Source: Phoronis australis
Taxonomy: Eukaryota; Phoronida; Phoronidae
DNA: 30,697 bases
Direction: 5' to 3'
NCBI GenBank assembly: GCA_002633005.1
Contig: NMRA01000604.1
Location: forward strand, 12,755 to 43,451
Shown: positions 1-10,227 of the stretch, piece by piece
Numbering within the stretch: the first letter of the stretch is position 1
How the letters are laid out: each line of letters starts with the position of its first letter
Position numbers and translations under genes: made by a program
The notes under the pieces: model-generated
Database searches by the model: none
Told to the model about the DNA's origin: nothing
The model's input: the letters and a program-made list of their open reading frames with translations, nothing else

Positions 1-190
1 GTGTGGTGGAGGCCGGGTTAGCGATTGCGAGGGGACCAGGGGAGATAGTGGTGGTGGGATAGCGACTGGAGGAGGGTTGCGACTGGGGGGGATCGGGGGA
101 TGGGGGAGGCGATTGGAAGGGGGTGGGTTGGTGACTGGAGGGGACCCGACCGGGAGTGGTGGTTTTGGCGACTGGAGGAGCGGTGGCGAC
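1..190. repeat. G-rich degenerate minisatellite
   Basis: About seven diverged copies of a unit like GGCGACTGGAGGAGGG (variants GCGATTGCGAGGGG, GTGACTGGAGGGG). The array is cut by the window edge. At 85-105 three G runs of 7, 5 and 5 are separated by 2-3 nt, which suits a G-quadruplex. Confidence 0.65.
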
Positions 191-899
191 TCATGTGAGA
201 GTGTTGTCGTTGTTGGATAGTTTACCTACAATCCATTGTGAATATGACGTGCTCTCAGTGCAACCCGGGGGGCACGCAATATAAAGTGGGAACTATAGGG
301 TCGATGAAAATATACCATTTTCACGATCTTTGGTATAAGGACACTAGTTTTTTACAATTTTAATTGTTATACATATGATCCGCTTTACATCCGGCAGCCG
401 CGTGTCTCTAGAACGCAATTTCAATCCACTAAGGTAACTTTTCCTCCCGCTGTCTGTCGAATACAGCTTTAAGCGCCTTTCTTTGATAGATAGCTCTTTA
501 CTTACGGGTGTACTGACTCCAAATGCGTAAGTCGCCACTTCCGGTGAGCCCTAATAAGTTAATTGTCTCGCTTTGGTAGTTTTCAGGTCATTGGTCATGA
601 GAATATGACTTCCCAAACTATAGCCCTAATAAAGTAACAGCAGTGGACGGATGAAAGTTGAAAAATTGGGGGAGTCCCATTTAAAACTGACAATCTTGCT
701 AAGTGCAGGGTTACGAAAAATTTCGTGACACGCCGAACGAAAGAATATGTAAAAGTGTTTTAAAACTTTGCAAACTCTCTTAGGCTACCGCTACTCTTAA
801 AATTCTGCTGGTTTCTGGTTCCTGTCGCCCGACCCTCACTGCTTTGAGACGTGTAGGTCGATGGGTAAAATATTCAGTTTTCCGTTGCTGAGGAGCGTT

Positions 900-944
900 C
901 ATTTTTGTTCTAGTTAATAGAAAATATTCGCTAGAACAAAAATG
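900..944. repeat. Perfect hairpin 1 (14-bp arms)
   Basis: Arms CATTTTTGTTCTAG (900-913) and CTAGAACAAAAATG (931-944) are exact inverse complements around a 17-nt AT-rich loop. Confidence 0.85.
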
Positions 945-994
945 ACATGGGCAAAACTTCTTGGCGAATTTCCAGAAGGTTTTGCCCATGTCAT
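942..994. repeat. Perfect hairpin 2 (16-bp arms), abutting hairpin 1
   Basis: Arms ATGACATGGGCAAAAC (942-957) and its exact inverse complement (979-994). Inner bases TTCTTGG/CCAGAA extend the stem imperfectly. It shares the ATG at 942-944 with hairpin 1. Confidence 0.85.
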
Positions 995-1918
995 AAATGT
1001 GAGACTAGTGTACGAGTATTTGTTTTCTCATATGAACCGTCAAAACGGTCTTTTTGTCGAAAAAATCGACGTGTGTAAAAGCTTTCAACCACACGACGCA
1101 ACTTTTGTAAAAACACTCTTGCGCAACATAAAGTAATTCAGTTACTTTTTGCTAATAGTTTTATTTTTAGCTTAACAACTGTAAATTGCTTTCACCTTTT
1201 GTAGCAAATATTCAAGTTAAAATATATTAAATAGTCTTTGAAGTTGTAATATTGGAAGTTAAAAAATGCTAATAAATTCCAGTGAGCAAGGCTTCCACAT
1301 GCGTGAGCACTTGAGACAGCACAGCTAGACAGTCTCACCGCGTTTCTTGATTTGGGGCTCGTCTCCATTTGAATTAATGTGGTCATGGAATTCGCCGCCC
1401 AAGATGGGTCCTGGCATTGGTTTGCGCGCGTTTGGTTGTTTTAGTGTATTGCAAATGATAAAATGTAATGCGTATGGATTTCTAATGAATTTGCGCTATA
1501 TTGTGATTCGCCCATGTCATATCCAAAAAAATTACGTAGGGCCTACTCGGTGTTATTAACCAGTCGTGTCGTAACACATTCCAGGTCATGGGAAAAAATA
1601 ATTATTTTCTCAGATATCCAATAAACTTTATTGAGTCGCGTACATATTTTGCAGGCGGTTCGCTGGAGGGAAACAAAATTAGTAGCCTTACCCTCTCAAC
1701 AGTGAAAAATACATGTTGGCCTAGTTTGTTTTGCTTTGAGATAATTGTTGCATCAGTGGTATTTGAATAGGGACCCGCGCTTCAACATATGCTGCGGGCC
1801 CAGCAATTCCTTAATCTGGCCCTGCCCATGGGTGCACTTTTGAGAAGGCGCAGATACAGAAATTCCCGGTATCTATGCTTCACTTGGTAGAAGGGTAACC
1901 AACGTTGTCCCAGGTCTA

Positions 1919-2118
1919 CGCAATTGCAATAGCCATCTCTTCCTGCACTTCAAAGTCATCATCCTTCTCTTGCCTGATGAGAGTCAAATCTCTTCGATGG
2001 ACAATGAGTCAGGACAGACTTGGCATCTCCATTCGCTGTAGAGCGAGGTATAGAAGAGGTAGATCGCCTGCCGAATTAAAGGTTTCAGTTCAGGTTGGTG
2101 GGGACTACAAAATCTCAA
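1919..2118 (-). pseudogene. Possible broken coding fragment, identity unknown
   Basis: On the minus strand one frame reads SPHQPELKPLIRQAIYLFYT then SEWRCQVCPDSLSIEE before a stop. A frame one base away then reads DLTLIRQEKDDDFEVQEEMA and ends at a TAG near 1916. Both halves look protein-like, with the break near 1993. It may be the remnant of a gene or transposon, or chance. I do not recognise the family. Confidence 0.25.
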
Positions 2119-2833
2119 ATGCGTAAATATGTGGTCGATCGCCAAGTTTATGGGTGATTATGAACGCCAGTCCAGATTCAGACTATAACTCGGATTTCAA
2201 CGTTTGTAAATGAAGGGGGGTGGGTCTCATCAGTGCCGGGAAAATTCACCCCAGCTCCCTGGGGCAGATTCCAGCAGGATTTTTAGTTACGCACTTGAAA
2301 ACGTACTCTTAATCATATCACGTGCCTCCAAAAGATCTTGGACAAATTGTAATGCACTGATTTTCCAGATCAAATGATCTGAGAAAACTTGTTATGCAAT
2401 AATCAAATTCAAGTTCATACAGATGATTTTTAGGGAGCTAGTCAAGACTGAAGCCTGTTGCCTCCACTAGTCAGTCAGTAACAAGCTACACTGGTCGCCA
2501 CGCGCGTGGAGCTCAGCAGCCAGCTCAGCTGAGCAAGTATTGGCTGATTTAGACATACCATACATGGACAACTTATAAATGATCGTATCGACAAAAACGT
2601 CTCCGTAAACAAGGTAACGAGATTGTGCAACTACACGGACCGTGTGCACCATGTCCTTATAAGGTATTATTGTCGCCAGTAGGATCGCGCTCATAGGTTA
2701 GAAATGACCTTTGACCTTAGCCACCATAATAACTTGAGTGTGGACGAGTTTCGTCGTCACTTCTGTGCTGTTGAATTTTAAGACCTGAACACGGTGTTAG
2801 AGCCCAGGTTTGACAGCATTAGATTATATCGAA

Positions 2834-3015
2834 ATGTCTCGGTTTTATTCCTCAAATCTCTTAGAATTAGGTGGGGAAGCGTGGGTAAAAACCTCCGGCG
2901 GATGGCGCCCCGCTTATCTGTGTTCGAGCATTGAACTTTTGGAAAGCACCAACAAACTTGAAAAAAAGGAGACTGGGAACTGGGAAAAGGATCGCCGTTT
3001 CACAACTCGAAATAG
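2834..3015 (+). CDS. FBXO25/FBXO32-like: FBXO25/32-like exon 1 (start exon)
   Basis: Codes for residues 1-60 plus two bases. The ATG at 2834 is chosen because the protein from there aligns with the vertebrate N-terminus; the open frame reaches back to 2810 but has no earlier ATG. The exon ends AG|GTAATG, so the AGG codon is split, and the next in-frame codon would be a stop, which supports splicing here. Confidence 0.85.
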
Positions 3016-4247
3016 GTAATGATTTAAACCTTCATCAGATTGTGTTATCTTTTAAACATCTGTATATGACAAGGTGAATGTCATTTGAAATCAGAGGTGC
3101 AAAAACGGCACACTTGTAACACAGTCACACTGAGTCACAGGCACCTTAGTTTAGTTATATTGGGGCTTATTGGGCTTTATATTTACCGAAATGCAATGGA
3201 TCATTCACTCGCAGCTGAGCAACACATAGCCCCTCGTGTGGTTATATACATGCGATACACTCGGGCGATGTAATTGCCTAGCTAGCTGGTTGTACGTGAG
3301 GCATTTCATTTCATTTCTACGTCACTGAACTTTGGGTGCTTCTTTCTAGCTGGCGGGGATTTGTAACCACACTCACCACATTTTAGATTTTACTGTACTG
3401 ACTCTCTATGTAACTAAGTTCTCTTTCAAAAGCATGTGATTCTCATGGAATTGTTCTCCCTTGTGAGATCCTAGATCCTGATGCATGTTTCGCTTGTTTA
3501 TTTTGGAATGTTTGCAACTATGGTTATTCATGCTTTATAGTGAGATGATAATATATTTCAATGTATTCAACAGTGATGTACAATAATATAGCCACCTCAC
3601 GTCTCAACTGAACTTACACATTTTTTGTAGGAATGTCGCTGTTAACTATAGTCTTGGTCAGCCGTACATCAGGCTACAAAGAGAGGTAATTAACAGACTT
3701 GTTATTTTTGCCGCAGTAAGCTTTGTCTAAATTAGGAATATATGTATCCAGGTTTTTCTAAATCATCTGTGGCTGTTTACTGTTTACTTCACTTGTAGAA
3801 GATGATCTCGTTATATACAAATTAATGAAAATCTTGTGTTGCAGCTACCATTGCACTAGCAATCAGAAATGTATGTATTAAATGCAAAAATAAAATTTTA
3901 ATTTAATGGCCGCGGTCTGAGGGCGGAAACGATTCCATCATGATGGCAGTGCCTTGAAATTCCATCTCTAATTCCCTAATTCTCAGTCATGGACAACAAA
4001 AAACCATCTATACAAATTCCATACTTGTGCCCCTGATCTTCACACGTGTCAAACCTCATACTTGTTTGAACCAAACTCCATATCAATCAATCAGTCAATC
4101 AATCAATCAATCAACAGTCATTCATTTTAGTGACCTGTAGCAACTGCTACCCAGCCACAGCTTGGGCTTATGAGTCACCATTTTCAAAGAGAACGTACAT
4201 ATCCGGGGACAAAACTGCAGAGTGGAGTGAGGTCACTGGAGTACTTT

Positions 4248-4297
<50 letters not shown>

Positions 4298-7280
4298 TTG
4301 CATGTGTGGAGTTTAGGGGTGGGGTATGCCAAATTTGTACTGCGGGTTTGGTGTTTCACTGGTCTAATCCTGGTGTTCAGGTGATTGTAGCTGATATGTA
4401 GAGTTGGGACCATGGAATCAGTTCCAACCCCTTCTTTAGCACTTGGTAAATTATCAGGTGTTGGGTGGTCTTTGAAATTTTGGAGGCACTGCTCAAACAC
4501 AATTGGATGTCATCTGTTGGTTGTTGTTGCAGCAAAAGAACAACGCATGCCTCAGTGAGGCTCTTACCAAACTCAACATGGTGGAGTGCGTTCAAGATGT
4601 ACGCATGTTCGCCTACGTGTTGCGTGTTGTTGAACTTCTGACTTGTTATTGGTTTGCTAAGTTGAGTGGTTCAGCCCAGAATCAACTGGTATGGGTGGCA
4701 AAGAGTGCCCTTAAGTATGGTAAGAAAATGACATTCAGAATGTGACAAAAAAGTAATCGGTCAAGATTCCAGTTTCCTGTCATGACAGCTAATTCATCAC
4801 CAGTGAAATGACTTGTAATAACTTTTATCACTTCAAATTCCAATTACATTATGAATTAGTCACGTGACTAACTTTAATTTTAATCCCCTTCATTCTTAGT
4901 CATGAGAGAAGACTTAACTCCAACCATGGATTCGGCTTCTGCCAAGCTGTTGTGACAGGGAATTCTGGGTCATTCTGGGCGAATACTTTTTGCGTATACT
5001 GTTGTACTAACGAGGAAATTCTGTTTAGACCAACCTATTGATTGATCAAAATATTTTCAGTTAGCAGAACGTGATAAGAACAATTCTATTATTGAATATG
5101 AATAATCACCACAGTCTCAGGTTCTATGAATAGAGTTGGCATCCTGTAGCAATAATCTTTTCAGACTTGTAATTACCAGTATCTACTCTATGCATAATTC
5201 AAATGCTGTACATGAACTTAAATAGTATGTGTAAATGACCCTAACTTGACATTGCTTAAGCTGAGACAGTGGTTATTTAAAATGATTTTTAAATGTTTTC
5301 TGGATCTTAACAATGCTTATGCTGTATTCGACCGGTAGTCTCGATAGTTCAGTGGACTAGAGCGTCTGCACGGTTAGCAGAAGGTCTTGGGTTTGAGTCC
5401 CGATTGGAGCAGAAAGCTTTTCGTTAGGTCATGTGATGTGGCCAACAGGTGGCGTGCTGACCAGACTTAAAATGTTTACGGTTTAATAGTTGCATTGTTA
5501 TTATATAATGATTCTTATGATAAAGTTCTTCAGTTTGGCAAATAACAGGGAAGACGAGTGACATTCTATTTGTCGGATTTCTCAACACAAAATGTTTAGG
5601 AAATTTTTATTTGTCTTTTCACTGTATACATGTTGATAACAAATTTTATAAGTGGCTGGCTATTTCTTTCAGTTGTGAATACTGGGAACTACATTCACAG
5701 AGTCAATTGTATTCTGACTCATCAACAGCAAGCCCTAGTTGGTATGGTGAAACACAAAAAAGGTCCAAGATTTAAAAAGGCATTAGATGAACTGGATGAG
5801 GCTTTGGTGACGCTTAATGACATCGAGCCCTTTGAGGTAAAGTCTTTAACATTCATTTTCATTTTACAACTAGGGTATTTCCTATAGGAGGGGTTATTTC
5901 AGCATTTTGGTAAAAGTACTTGACGGAAATAAAGAATTCTATATCTATGGAAACTCATGGAAAAAGGACAACAGTCACTCAAAGGGATGCTGCATTTTGA
6001 GAACCAGTTTGATGCCTGTTATTCAATAGAGAAAACTGGTTGTGTAAACGTGGGACCCCTGTGAATGACTATGAAACACCATTGAGATTGATTAATTAAC
6101 ATCCTGGAACTATTGGTCTCAATTTCAGCGCAAAGAGGACTACAAACCTTCGTTGACTGATCTCCCTGATGAGGTTCTTGAGCGTATTGTTTACATGCTC
6201 TCCAGCCAGCAGGATTTAGAAAATTTTGGCAAGACATGCACTCGACTGCAGCGGATAACATCAGACCCGATGATATGGAAATCTTTGACCTATTGCAATT
6301 TTGAAAGAACAGCCATTAATCGCTTACTGCCAGCCAACGATTCAACAGATTGGCAGAGTACATACTCTAAATTAAACAAGTAGGCATTTCAACACTTTTA
6401 TGCTCCCATATATATGTGTTTGTGTGTGTGCTTGTGCGTGTGCATGTGGGTGCTAATTGCTGTCATTTCTGTGTGTGTGTCTGGCCTCTGCTGCTGTATC
6501 TCCAAAACCTGTTGCATGATTTCATGGGTGATGTTGATTTTTGGATAGGTCTGCCTACTGCAGTCTCCCTGGGTGGTCATTTTTTGTGTCTGCGGCTATA
6601 TCTCCTTTAATCCTTTGTAAGGTCTTTGCCGAATTGGTCACATTTGTTCTTGCAAAGTTTGCCTTGATTTTTGCACTGATCTAACTACTGTCGTGGACCC
6701 TAGAGCCAATTTTAGTTCTTTACACTTACCGTTCCATCTCCGAAGTTCCTGCAGACAGGTCGCAATTTCTTTCATTGCCAAACACTTTGCGATGTTGGAT
6801 TGTTTTGCATGAATAATTCAAACAGCATCACAGTGATAATTTGATGGCATTAGGATTGCACATGATTTATTAAAAATTCTGTGAACTCCCATTACCTAAA
6901 ATCTCCTTTCAAAGTAAACTGTAGGTGGTGCTGAATGTTGTATCTGAAGTGTGACTCTCATGGTCGTGTAGCGATAAAGCACATTTTGTCGCTATATCAG
7001 AAAATGGCTTATCCAGCTGTCTTATGTCCTCATCAAAATATCTCTGTTTTCCAGATACGGCACAGAACGAGTTACCTATGGCTGCATGCTTCAGCAATGT
7101 TGTCACTGTCGCAGTGTATTCTGGGAAGCACTTGGACACGAGTGTTTAGCAGAAGACGGGGAGGAACCAGAATATCAGATTATAATGCCACAGACATTCA
7201 TTGAGATGTTTGACATGCACATGGACCTAAACAGCCCAAACAATCGCAGGCAAAAGCAGACGTACAGTTACGGGTTATAA
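2834..7280 (+). CDS. FBXO25/FBXO32-like: F-box protein of the FBXO25/FBXO32 (atrogin-1) family, six coding exons
   Basis: Predicted substrate receptor of an SCF (SKP1-CUL1-F-box) ubiquitin ligase. Exons: 2834-3015, 3631-3685, 4533-4719, 5673-5836, 6129-6379, 7055-7280. Together they make 1065 nt, or 354 residues, against about 355-358 for the vertebrate proteins. All junctions are GT..AG and the phases match. Signatures in order: residues 13-26 hold GEAWVKTSGGWRP, like the vertebrate N-terminal SWVKTADGWKR; about 87-125 hold LSEALTKLN and LSGSAQNQL, like LGEAFNRLD and LSGIAQKN; about 205-250 is the F-box, beginning LTDLPDEVLERIV; 281-320 is the conserved tail block YGTERVTYGC..CCHCRSVFW...GHEC, with a CxxC...HxC pattern. 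Odd points: about 30 residues of the middle helical region are missing, the linker before the F-box is longer, and the C-terminus extends past the usual end. Vertebrates have two paralogues; this may be the single pre-duplication gene. Confidence 0.93.
3631..3685 (+). CDS. FBXO25/FBXO32-like: FBXO25/32-like exon 2
   Basis: A 55-nt exon between TTTTTTGTAG and GTAATT. It completes the split arginine codon and encodes NVAVNYSLGQPYIRLQRE. This part is poorly conserved in the family, so the call rests on splice signals and on phase: it arrives in phase 2 and leaves in phase 0, as its neighbours need. Confidence 0.7.
4082..4114. repeat. (CAAT)n microsatellite
   Basis: About eight copies of TCAA/CAAT with one G substitution, in intron 2 of the F-box gene. 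Confidence 0.9.
4252..4296. repeat. (GT)n then (CGTG)n microsatellite
   Basis: About 14 GT dinucleotides running into four CGTG tetranucleotides. Open frames on both strands here are artefacts of the repeat. Confidence 0.95.
4533..4719 (+). CDS. FBXO25/FBXO32-like: FBXO25/32-like exon 3
   Basis: Follows the acceptor TTGTTGTTGCAG and ends at G|GTAAGA (phase 1). It encodes QKNNACLSEALTKLN, then DVRMFAYVLRVVELL and LSGSAQNQL, which align with the vertebrate blocks GYCTLGEAFNRLD, SRRFNYVVRLLELI and LSGIAQKN. This is one of the two best-conserved parts of the gene. Confidence 0.92.
5331..5470 (+). mobile_element. tRNA-derived SINE, copy 1
   Basis: The head at 5335-5411 is tRNA-like, with an A-box-like TAGTTCAGTGG, an anticodon-arm fold TCTGC/GCAGA around a 7-nt loop, and a B-box-like GGTTTGAGTCC. 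A tail ATGTGATGTGGCCAACAGGT and TGACCAGACTTA follows. The same head-plus-tail order recurs near 10593 and 21599, which defines a SINE family rather than a tRNA gene. In intron 3 of the F-box gene. Confidence 0.8.
5673..5836 (+). CDS. FBXO25/FBXO32-like: FBXO25/32-like exon 4
   Basis: Acceptor TTTCTTTCAG, donor GAG|GTAAAG. It encodes NTGNYIHRVNCILTHQQQ, aligned with GNINMWVYRMETILHWQQQ of atrogin-1, then about 35 mostly charged residues (KKGPRFKKALDELDEALV) with no vertebrate counterpart that I recall. The phase (1 in, 0 out) fits exons 3 and 5. Confidence 0.85.
5994..6060. repeat. Fold-back element, copy C
   Basis: Begins TTTTGAGAACCAGTTTGATG and continues with a partly eroded inverse arm AAACTGGTT at 6033-6041. 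29 nt (5994-6022) are identical to the copy at 9937. In intron 4 of the F-box gene. Confidence 0.75.
6129..6379 (+). CDS. FBXO25/FBXO32-like: FBXO25/32-like exon 5 (F-box)
   Basis: Carries the F-box (LTDLPDEVLERIV, then LENFGKTCTRL and DPMIWKSL) and the following WQSTYSKLNK, which matches the vertebrate WKKMYFKL stretch. The donor is AA|GTAGGC, weak but fixed by the reading frame: AAG and a stop would follow without splicing, and the next exon restores KKYGTERV. Confidence 0.92.
7055..7280 (+). CDS. FBXO25/FBXO32-like: FBXO25/32-like exon 6 (terminal)
   Basis: Acceptor TGTTTTCCAG. Encodes YGTERVTYGCMLQQCCHC, SVFW, GHEC, then MPQTFIEMFDM, aligned with the vertebrate EQYGDTL..CRHC..LFW..GHPC and SPQHFIDLFKF. 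Vertebrate proteins stop after LFKF; here about 20 further residues (ending QKQTYSYGL) precede the TAA at 7278. Confidence 0.93.
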
Positions 7281-7868
7281 AGAGACTTCACTGAAAAGTC
7301 CCTTGAAAGGCATTATGGTTCATGTTCTGGGGTGGAACCCTTTGTTTCACGTCTCTTGAACGCAGTGAGTTAGTGGGACTGTACTCGTAATAACACCGAG
7401 GATGGAATGGAGGTCGCCGATTGCTTCAACAAGAAGATATGCCGCCACTGTCCTGATTTACTTGAGTTTGACTTCAAACTTGGCGTAATCACACAGCAGT
7501 ATCTGAGACTATATGTGGTTGCTGTACTCAAGAACTCCTACACTCAGCCTACTCTGATGTGTGTAAACTAGCACAATGTACTTGGGTTGGCATAACAAAT
7601 AGGAGGTACAAGTGCGTACAGAAACTGGACGAAGTGAAAATTTACCACACGTTGTACTCCGTTTAAAATTGAACTTTGAATTTTTATTCCTGATTAGGAA
7701 AAATAGGGCGAGTATGGTTTTGTTTCAATATTTGCATCAGTAATGTGTGTAATTTGTATTTAAACAGTCTGTGTCTTGACTGCTCTATGATGCTTTGTCT
7801 ATTTGCTAACTGCATGCCCAATACTGAAGCATTACTGAGATTGTGCTCAGGTGTCATTTGCATTGTTT

Positions 7869-7878
7869 AATAAATAAA
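7869..7878 (+). terminator. Polyadenylation signals of the F-box gene
   Basis: Two overlapping AATAAA hexamers, about 590 nt past the stop codon and followed by a T-rich stretch. The region 7281 to about 7895 is therefore the likely 3' UTR. Confidence 0.6.
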
Positions 7879-8773
7879 TGTTAAATTAATACGTTTGAGT
7901 ATTGTACGCATGTCAAAATAAATATGTCGTACTGTCAGATAAAAGTAAAGCTCTTATGTTCAGACACATGTACGAACCTGGTTGCATATGTACTAGACTA
8001 CAACAGTGCGATCACTTCCACGTGCCTGTCACTGCCCTCGAGTTGAACAATGTCAAGGTCATTGTATCAGTCAAAGTGCACCTTAAAGACAAATATTAAT
8101 TTGAAACAGTCAAATATTTTCTTTCAAGGGTTCAATGGCTTACTTGTGAAAACTGAACAAGCTAACTTAATAAATAACAAAGCCGTATTGGTTGTGCGAC
8201 TGAATAGTGTATATGAAGGTCGACCAGAAATAATGGCAAGGTTGTACATAGTTCATTACACATTTCACATGTGCAACAGCCATTTTCCAATATAGCAGGG
8301 ATGTAATTAAACGCACCACCCACAGATCCTTGAGATTCAAGGTAGTGGGTTTCATTATTTATAAGTCATGCTGTCAAATAACAACTACAATTAACGAAAC
8401 ACAAATTATTGCAAAATTTCTTTGAAGTTGCATTTCGTCTTTGTCAACGTTTGCTATTTGTGCTCTATTCACACGCATCAATACGTTGCAGTTCAGTTCG
8501 TCTGGAGGTGACCAACAGGTGTCATTTCATTAGCCAGTTGTTTGTTCTTAAAATAAAGGCCCGAAAACAATATTTGAACCAAAATAAAATAGTCTTGGTA
8601 CCCGTGCAGCTGCAGATCTGCCGATTGAGAAGTTTACCTGTAGTGGCAATGTGGTTTTGTGCTGGCACTAAGTTTTTGATGTGTTCCCTTTGGGGGTACA
8701 AACCTGAGAGACCCCCCCTGTAGATCCGCCACAACCATGAACATACTAATTTCTCGTCAATGTTTAACAATAT

Positions 8774-8779
8774 TTTATT
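8774..8779 (-). terminator. Possible FNBP4 polyadenylation signal
   Basis: AATAAA on the minus strand about 1.45 kb past the FNBP4 stop. No closer perfect hexamer was seen on that strand. If used, it places the 3' UTR at about 8755-10227 and leaves some 0.85 kb to the end of the convergent F-box gene. Confidence 0.35.
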
Positions 8780-9936
8780 TTCGTTTCATGTGAACAAACT
8801 ACAGGTCGTACATTAATCACTGTCTGAAAATGTGATTCGTTTACAGACTTGTATGTAGCTTGAGATTTTACACCTTATTAAAACGTCAATATTTTACGTG
8901 GACAGTGTTTTAATATAAAACAACATGGCACGAGTCATTTCTACAACTGACATTGATCAAGTCAACGAAAATAATACTATTCTACAAAAAATACAAAAAA
9001 GCGTTAAATTACATTCTTACAGTATATTCCTCTACACAATGACTTTCCAGACACCAGTTTACTTTGTTCAAAGTCCTTCATGCACGTTTTGTTGAAAATG
9101 CGACAAATGGAACGCAATGAAGGAAATATTGCACATAACATAACCTTGACACAGTTTCAACAAAACATACTTTGTGAACGCCATGCATAAGCACAGGCCT
9201 ACAAAAATAAACAAACAAAAGTTCCCCATTACAGGCTGACACATTTAGGGAAAAATTCAAGTTCAACACATAAATAACAGAGCAAGAACTCCACAATCCA
9301 ATGTTTGGGGGCAGCAGTTCCACCTTACCAGTCCCCAGTAAAAGCGCAGCCTTGTGAGCGAGTATGAAAACATCCCACACCCCAATGGGCAAAAGCTCCC
9401 CAACTAGTATTACTGTGTCAGGGTCCAAATGTTATACTTTTGTTAACATAGTACACTGCCTGATCTAGGATGGTGCAAGAGGGGAAGGAGAGGTGCGGTC
9501 ACATTTTCCAACAGGAAAACATTAGCATTATCCCAGAAAATGTGCCGTCACTGTTTCCTTTCTTTGGCTGTGCCGGAGGGGGGGGGGGCTTATGTTTCCA
9601 AAAGTACTAAGAGGAATAAACCAAACGAGTAAGAGAAGAAATGTCAAGAATTCCTCAGGCAGCGTTTCAACGCTTAATTGAATATAACCATCGATTGCAG
9701 TCCAAATTAGATATAATTTAAACGTTCATCTGCTGTCCGTGGAACTGCCGACATTTAATTTCTAATTCACCTTAACAGTACCGTATTGCAGTTGGGATAC
9801 AATAAAGTCCGTACAAAACCTAATGAAAACTGTTGCAAGTTTCATCGGAAGTGTTCATTCTGTGCTGCTTTAACACTTCATAAACGCTCTCAGACATCGA
9901 GCAAACATTGGCAATAGTCACCTAAAGTGGTGCCAG

Positions 9937-10003
9937 ATTTTGAGAACCAGTTTGATGCCTGTTATACTTTGGATAAAACTGGTTCTCAAAAGTTGGACCT
10001 CTG
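9937..10003. repeat. Fold-back element, copy D
   Basis: Perfect 16-bp arms TTTTGAGAACCAGTTT (9938-9953) and AAACTGGTTCTCAAAA (9976-9991) around a 22-nt loop. The left 29 nt equal copy C. It lies about 225 nt past the FNBP4 stop and so is probably in its 3' UTR. Confidence 0.85.
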
Positions 10004-10227
10004 TAGGTAACCATTAACCAAACATCAGTAGTCCACTCCAGGACTTCACCACATTACTTCACAAACTAGGTCAAGTTCTGCTGACGCAAGAATACCACGA
10101 GTAAAGTGTGATCACGTGCGTGTTTTTGATGCATGGTGATATCTTGCAACGTCTTGCATGATTTTCGCTGATGTCTTGCAACTACAGAACGGGCATCTGG
10201 ATGCAGACATACAGTCTGAGACAGAGA

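Larger units (their letters stand above)
1..2833. other. Upstream region of the F-box gene
   Basis: No convincing gene. It holds a G-rich purine repeat (1-190), two adjoining hairpins (900-994), a possible broken coding fragment on the minus strand (1919-2118) and otherwise AT-rich unique-looking sequence. A CCTTATAAGG palindrome near 2655, about 170 bp before the ATG, could serve as a TATA-like element, but that is only positional. Start sites cannot be placed. Confidence 0.6.
3016..6128 (+). other. Introns 1-4 of the F-box gene: contents
   Basis: Intron 1 (3016-3630) has nothing notable. Intron 2 (3686-4532) holds a (CAAT)n run at 4082-4114 and a (GT)n/(CGTG)n run at 4252-4296. Intron 3 (4720-5672) holds a tRNA-derived SINE. 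Intron 4 (5837-6128) holds a hairpin-element relative ending less than 90 nt before exon 5. I searched intron 3 for an exon encoding the missing helical segment and found none. Confidence 0.6.
7281..10227. other. Space between the convergent F-box gene and FNBP4
   Basis: Contains the F-box 3' UTR (to about 7895) and probably the FNBP4 3' UTR (about 8755-10227). Near 8695-8725 a fragment ending TAGATCCGCCAC resembles the end of the terminal-repeat element at 25691. A run of 11 G lies at 9578-9588, and fold-back copy D at 9937. No open frame here shows homology or a splice pattern. Confidence 0.6.

Noticed and set aside
942-1136. 64-codon plus-strand frame
   Set aside because: Starts inside a hairpin arm and has no homology, no splice context and ordinary AT-rich composition.
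3085-3273. 62-codon frame starting just after exon 1
   Set aside because: Lies wholly within intron 1 of the F-box gene; no conserved features.
4130-4500. Protein-coding frames on both strands
   Set aside because: They exist only because the GT/CGTG microsatellite lacks stops; no homology, and they lie inside an F-box gene intron.
5335-5411. Genuine tRNA gene
   Set aside because: The anticodon and T arms fold, but the acceptor stem does not pair well, base 33 is not T, and the same head with the same unrelated tail recurs twice. A SINE explains it better.
4720-5672. Hidden exon for the missing F-box protein segment
   Set aside because: Acceptor-like sites near 4900, 5060 and 5165 lead to early stops in the required phase, and none encodes anything like the family's LIRELLQTL helix.
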